NCBI RefSeq assembly: GCF_026151205.1
Contig: NC_087078.1
Coordinates: 10,328,675-10,392,674 of the forward strand
DNA from: Bolinopsis microptera
Lineage: Eukaryota; Ctenophora; Tentaculata; Lobata; Bolinopsidae
Direction: 5' to 3'
DNA length: 64,000 bases
How positions within the stretch are numbered: position 1 is the first letter of the stretch; each line of letters starts with the position of its first letter. Under the pieces are notes generated by a model. That model did not search any database. It saw only the letters and a list, made by a program, of their open reading frames with translations, and was not told the origin of the DNA. A program made the position numbers and the translations under genes. Of this stretch, positions 59,578 to 64,000 are shown in pieces.

Positions 59578-62536
59578 CTAACAAACATTAAAACAGGAGA
59601 TTAAACACACCATATAAGGACTGTGCGGATTAGTGACAGTAAAATCACTGCCAGTCTCACTCCAGCTGCTCTCACAGCTCTGAACGCCACTCTGGTCCAT
59701 CTCCTGCATGAACTGCTGGTGTCCGTAACCCCCTGGGTACTGGTCAGTCCCCTGGGCTTGCATTGGGGAGGCAGGCAGGTGACCGGCGTGGTAGTGCCCT
59801 TCTGCGGTTAATTTATCTTGCATTAACTGCTCTGCGGGGAGGAATTGGGGTTAGTTTCGCTTTTGTGTGGGGTTAAAGTTGCATGTAATGGAGTTACTGT
59901 TGGTGGGGAATGTTGAATTAAATTCTCATATCTTATAAGGTTATTAGTTAGTACACCTTAATCTGATTTTAGGGTCACATAGTGACAAATGAGTTGTTAA
60001 AAGAAAGGAGCCGAATAACTTTAACGTTTGTGTCGAAAAATAACGAACCTATATCGGGCTGAGGTACCCTCTGTTGGTGAGGAACAGAGCTAGAAAACTG
60101 CTGTGGTGTGATGTTGAACTGTTGCTGCTGGTGCGGTGACCACACGTTAGGTCCCGGATTATCGAACGGACCTGGTCCGTACTGACCAGCGTGGGTGTTC
60201 ACGTACACTTGGGACTCGTTGTAGGGAGGCGGTGCTACAGGCTGGGTTTTTATAACCACACCGGGGGGTAATTCACACGGGTCCGGCACGTACTCAGCGG
60301 GGCTTTGTTTAGGTTCATCTTGCAGTGCCAGGTTAGCAAAGTCGTCCGCGAACGGGTCCTCGCTTATCTAGGGTATAGTTGTTGTGAGGGGTAGGTATTA
60401 GTTAACATGAAGACATTATAACCAAACACTGGTTACTAACTGGTTACTAACTGGTTACTAACTGGTTACTAACACGGGTCCTCGCTTATCTGGGTATGGT
60501 TGTTGTGAGGGGTAGGTATTAGTTAACATGAAGACATTATAACCAAACACTGACATCAAGGTGTCTCTCAGAGTGCAATCTCAGTAATTGAAATGTCTTA
60601 TGTTAAATGATTTGCTTAAATGTTTGTCAAAAACCGTTTAGTCTGCGGGGGAACACGAAATTATACTCACAAAGATTTGGTTTCCCTTTCCCTCTTCTCG
60701 TCGCCTTATAGTCTGGAAGATATTTTTTGCTGGATGGTGCTCTATCTCGAAGTAGAAGTTACAGTCGCCGTCACAACCCATCCCCATTCTGGGGGTAGTG
60801 TCTACAGGCATCAGCACCCTGTAGTCTATCAGGTCCATAGCCGGCTTGCCTACCAGGAATAGATCTGTTAATTGGATTCGAAAAGTCGAAAAGGCGAACA
60901 GATAATTTGAATCACCAAACTGGACAACTTAATAACTCTGCGAATCTGCGACGCTAAAGACTTTTAATACGTCATGTTAATTGCCAAGGAAGTTGTCAAA
61001 AGCAAGTACCTGAAACATAAATTATTTAACCTACGGCTTAAAATGATGAAACTGACCGTGTTGAAGCCACGTATCGTAAACTTTGGCACTGTGCAGGAAC
61101 TTCTTGTAAGAAAATACCATCTGTTTGACCCCATCCTTGTGTTCCTCTGTCTCGTTATAACTCTGATCATTCTTTACTTTCTCTAACTTCTGCCATTGGT
61201 TCTGCTCGCCGTGATGCCCGAAATACAATCTCGACTGACTCAGCCTGATCAAGGAGTCCAATTAGCTTAAGTATTATAATATGACTGAAGAACTGATTTT
61301 GTGATAAAATCAGCCTTGTCTTAATGTCTTGGTATTATTTTACCACCGACTAAATGCCACTAAAGAGCCGAATAAGGGCCCATTTCCACACTATAATAAC
61401 GTCAGCAGCAGCTAAGGAAGTAATCTGTAGGGGGGCCGGGGGGGGGGGGGGGGGGCAGGGGGGGGGGGAACAGGTACTCCTGTAGGGACTATCGGTGGTC
61501 ATGAATTTTGTTCATTGATACAGCATAATTTTTGGATAATTTTTTACATTAAAATGTAGGTTTTTTCCGATTTTGCGCCTGCGATATATACTTTAATATA
61601 CTTTAATATACTTTAATTTACTTTAATATGGTCATCCCCTCATAATTATATTATATACTGGGGTAGAATCCGCAGAAAACCAAGTACCTGGTTATAAAGA
61701 TGTTGAAACTTCTGTCCACCTCGAATATAAACCCAGGACAAAATGTATCTTGCAGTGTGAAAACCTTCTGAGGGTTACTGAGGGGAGAATAAAGTATATC
61801 ACGTGACTGTTTTTTAAGATCCCTGTTTGGGAGACCTCCCACGAATAACGATAAGTAATTCAGTTTCCCTACTGTGATTTAATGCTAACATTTGTTGTGA
61901 AATGTGATAATTCTGAAGCACTTTAAAACTGAACATATTGTAAAATCTTTCTGCGGAACAACCAAGACGCTTTTATCTGCGCAAAATTTGATTTACCGTT
62001 TCTGTTCAGGTCATAAAGGTACGAAAACCCTGTTGGTAAACCACAGCATGCTATAATGTTACTCACGTTGCATCAGAGAATTCTTTCTTCAGAAATTCAT
62101 GAGAGTTTGGGTCTATAGAGCTGTCGTTATTTACAGTATTGAAATCCAGTGACGGGATGTACTTTTTGAAATACATCGGCAAAATTTTAGTCTTCCTTGG
62201 TTCTCCTAAAAAGAGAAGATGTCAATGATTTTAATTAAGCATAATTTCAACTCTAATATTGATTTAGATTTCCACAGAATTAATGTCAGAGGTTTATAGA
62301 TCTAACATGAATTAGAACTAAACAGTATTTAGGATGACTCTAGTCTAGATGCAAATAACATGGAAAAACCACGATCAATTAAGAACCTATAAATAAAAAT
62401 ATAAATTCAATGACTGTAGGACAGATCCCATTTTATCCAAACCTTTCACATAAACGTGAACTTTCCTGGTTCCCATATCCTCTCTTGCGAAGTTGTAGGT
62501 ATATTCCCATAGCTTTGTTCTCTGTTTAGCGTATGC
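59578..62536 (-). CDS. Spliced host gene, C-terminal seven exons; PPxY, Gln-rich tail
   Basis: Exons read leftward: 62536-62443, 62205-62067, 61777-61688, 61244-61057, 60849-60671, 60367-60049, 59831-59578. All six introns are GT-AG and the phases join without error, giving 420 codons plus a stop; the 5' exons are not found. The first part (WEYTYNFAREDMGTRKVHVYV) looks like a beta-rich folded domain. The middle has RLSQSRLYFGHHGE and KKFLHSAKVYDTWLQHGKP, faintly reminiscent of the IRF-association domain (RLCQSRxYW, FL..L..FAHHGR), then GMGCDGDCNFYFEIEHH. An acidic segment leads to a PPPY motif (possible WW-domain ligand), a Gln/Pro-rich stretch and a Ser/Thr-rich end. A transcription regulator is a guess from this composition; I do not recognise the family securely. 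A tandem duplication in one intron copies the sixth exon's acceptor. Confidence 0.75.
60352..60552. repeat. Tandem duplication copying an exon start into the intron
   Basis: ACGGGTCCTCGCTTATCT...CATTATAACCAAACACTG occurs at 60352-60430 and 60473-60552, separated by four units of GGTTACTAACT. The first copy includes the acceptor and first bases of the exon at 60367. The second is a decoy acceptor (CCCAG|ATAAGC) lying upstream in transcription and soon followed by a TAG. Confidence 0.75.
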
Positions 62537-63265
62537 CTGACAAAAGTTATAAACAAATTGAGTTAGTTAAATATCGTTCACGGCGCGGCGCAACTTTGGT
62601 GGTTGTAGTACAGCTACAGGATGAAACAATTATTGCCATGGATGTTGAAATTTCAACCAACAATTTTACCCGGTCTATACTCTATAGGATCGTCTAGATG
62701 CTGTTTCCGGCCATTTAAAGTTTAAAAGTTCATCAAGTTAAAGACTAAAGAGGTATTTATAAAATCGCCTAAACCTTTTACTTCACTCACAGAGCGTGTG
62801 GTGGGTGGTGGTGTTCAAGATTAAGTGTCACTGTGTCACTGTGTCACTGTGTCACTGTGTCACTGTGTCACTGTATCACTGTATCAAAATCTTGGCTTAA
62901 TTATCGAAATCATTCACGAAATATTATATTATGACTATATATTATAAAAGTCATTGATTGATTTTGGACACGAAGGGAAACACACAAATTTGGCTTGGAA
63001 ACTTCGTTTAATACATCGCTAGAGCTTACAAAAAAGAAATAAATTAGTCAGATAAAATCAATCATAATACTCAGTCAAAGAGATTCAAAAATTTATAAAA
63101 AGGTCATGATTAGAGAATATCATGAAAGTCGATCAGAAATTGGAATACGATAAAATTGTTTCACTGTCAGCGTGGTAGATAAAATTTATAAAGAAAAATG
63201 ACGCAAAATTGGCACAAAATTTTTAAAATTAATAAATTACAGATATTGGTAAAAACCACAAAAAA
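62537..63265. other. Intronic or intergenic stretch with 10-bp repeat
   Basis: It lies upstream of the first visible exon of the spliced gene. Seven units of GTCACTGTGT-type repeat lie at about 62827-62885. A CTCT|GTGAGT donor near 62792 could end an upstream exon, but no matching frame was established. Confidence 0.4.
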
Positions 63266-64000
63266 CTATCTCTTAATTTCCATCCTATTTAAACCCCAAA
63301 CATTAGTCCTAAACTTTGCACAAGATCTAGCCTCTTCCCTATCTAATAGGGAAGGTTTAGTCTTTTTCACAATCCCGAATTTGAAACAGTCAAAACTGAA
63401 AGTGTCCTTATGTACATCGTAACAATGCATTGATAAGGCTGAGTGCTCATAGAGGGCACGGTCGTCAATGTTGAACTTGTTCCGGTACCCATTGAGCCTA
63501 ATGTGGAATGGAGTCAACGTCTGCCCAAAGTAAGTGTCCTCAGATCCCTCAATAGCCCTACACTGCTGGCATTGTGCAACGTAAATAATGTGCTTATCTT
63601 TGCACGTGAGGGATTCGTCTAGATTAAGCTCCATGCCGTTGACCATGATCTTAGAGTCAAGATCGAACAATACCGGGCAAGTCTTGCATCCAGGGGCTGA
63701 GCACTTCTGTGATGTTTTTTGGGGACATTCAGCCTTATTTCCAAGTTGTCGATTCTTCACTACCCTTTTCCCGATTGAAGGATGTTTTCGTGTGGCAAAT
63801 ATCACACGTATATCTCCACATATCCTCCTGATGTCCGGTCCAAGTTCGTGAATCAACTTCTTCAGCTGAATGTTGTCCGAAGAGTGTTGTACTGAAAAGA
63901 CTAAGTTATCAGCATTCTCACTCTCCTTAGACCTGTTGGCTCCGTGGGTGTTCTCCAGTACTCTGACAACTGCTCTCGGCTCGATCTCCTCTAACTTAAC
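63266..64000 (-). CDS. Penelope-like element: C-terminal RT region and GIY-YIG endonuclease, partial
   Basis: The minus-strand frame is open from the window edge (64000) to the stop at 63266-63268, so the protein continues beyond the window; the first ATG-like start inside it is not the real start. In order: a charged segment (LKKLIHELGPDIRRI) ending an RT-like region, basic IFATRKHPSIGKRVV, a Cys cluster (C-x4-C-x2-C, i.e. CSAPGCKTCP), then a GIY-YIG nuclease with HIIYVAQCQQC, YFGQT and catalytic-type Arg in RLNGYR, followed by HCYDVH and LDREE. Linking a Cys-rich CCHH segment to GIY-YIG is typical of Penelope-like retroelements. No stops or frameshifts are seen in this part, so the copy could be recent. 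Confidence 0.75.
   Translation of the reverse strand, partial: VKLEEIEPRAVVRVLENTHGANRSKESENADNLVFSVQHSSDNIQLKKLIHELGPDIRRICGDIRVIFATRKHPSIGKRVVKNRQLGNKAECPQKTSQKCSAPGCKTCPVLFDLDSKIMVNGMELNLDESLTCKDKHIIYVAQCQQCRAIEGSEDTYFGQTLTPFHIRLNGYRNKFNIDDRALYEHSALSMHCYDVHKDTFSFDCFKFGIVKKTKPSLLDREEARSCAKFRTNVWGLNRMEIKR

Overview
This window is eukaryotic and looks like a non-bilaterian animal, most likely a cnidarian. It is AT-rich, gene-poor and full of repeats. It has GT-AG introns, LDL-receptor-class-A/7TM receptors, and a reverse-transcriptase family that I know mainly from cnidarian and sponge genomes. The taxon is an inference; nothing in the sequence names the species.

The left half is dominated by an imperfect direct segmental duplication. 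Unit A spans about 2809-13926 and unit B about 18858-31777. Each unit carries, in the same order and on the minus strand, a dead non-LTR-like retroelement (reverse transcriptase, zinc knuckle, putative nuclease) and a large ectodomain-7TM receptor gene. Unit A holds the intact receptor (6940-10571). Unit B's copy (26401-30046) is broken by a 1-nt and a 7-nt insertion. After duplicating, the units were altered by nested insertions: a long-armed foldback element and a LINE 3' fragment in A, and a copia-type fragment (target duplication TACCA), an antisense LINE fragment and MITEs in B. A third, more diverged receptor (35653-39286, plus strand) keeps a signal-peptide exon and the same phase-1 intron, but carries two frameshifts and an in-frame TAG. 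The locus is therefore a small receptor family with one apparently functional member.

Beside the unit A retroelement, on the same strand, is an intronless ORF joining an AlkB-like 2-oxoglutarate/Fe(II) dioxygenase to an SGNH-hydrolase-like domain (1061-2680). It is cut by a TAG just before the last SGNH motif. This is the most unusual protein in the window.

The middle (32-58 kb) has almost no host coding sequence. It contains an SF1-helicase-like relic, a (GA)n tract of about 320 bp between two 1-kb direct repeats, a hAT MITE with a perfect 8-bp target duplication, several terminal-inverted-repeat elements (two sharing a TACCTTAC end), and minisatellites with 16-, 23-, 28- and 33-bp units. 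The right end (59578-62536, minus) holds one clear spliced host gene whose seven exons keep perfect phase. Its product has a PPxY motif and a Gln-rich C terminus and is not securely identified. The window ends inside a Penelope-like GIY-YIG ORF. I recognised no tRNA, rRNA or CRISPR array, but I could not scan for tRNAs exhaustively.
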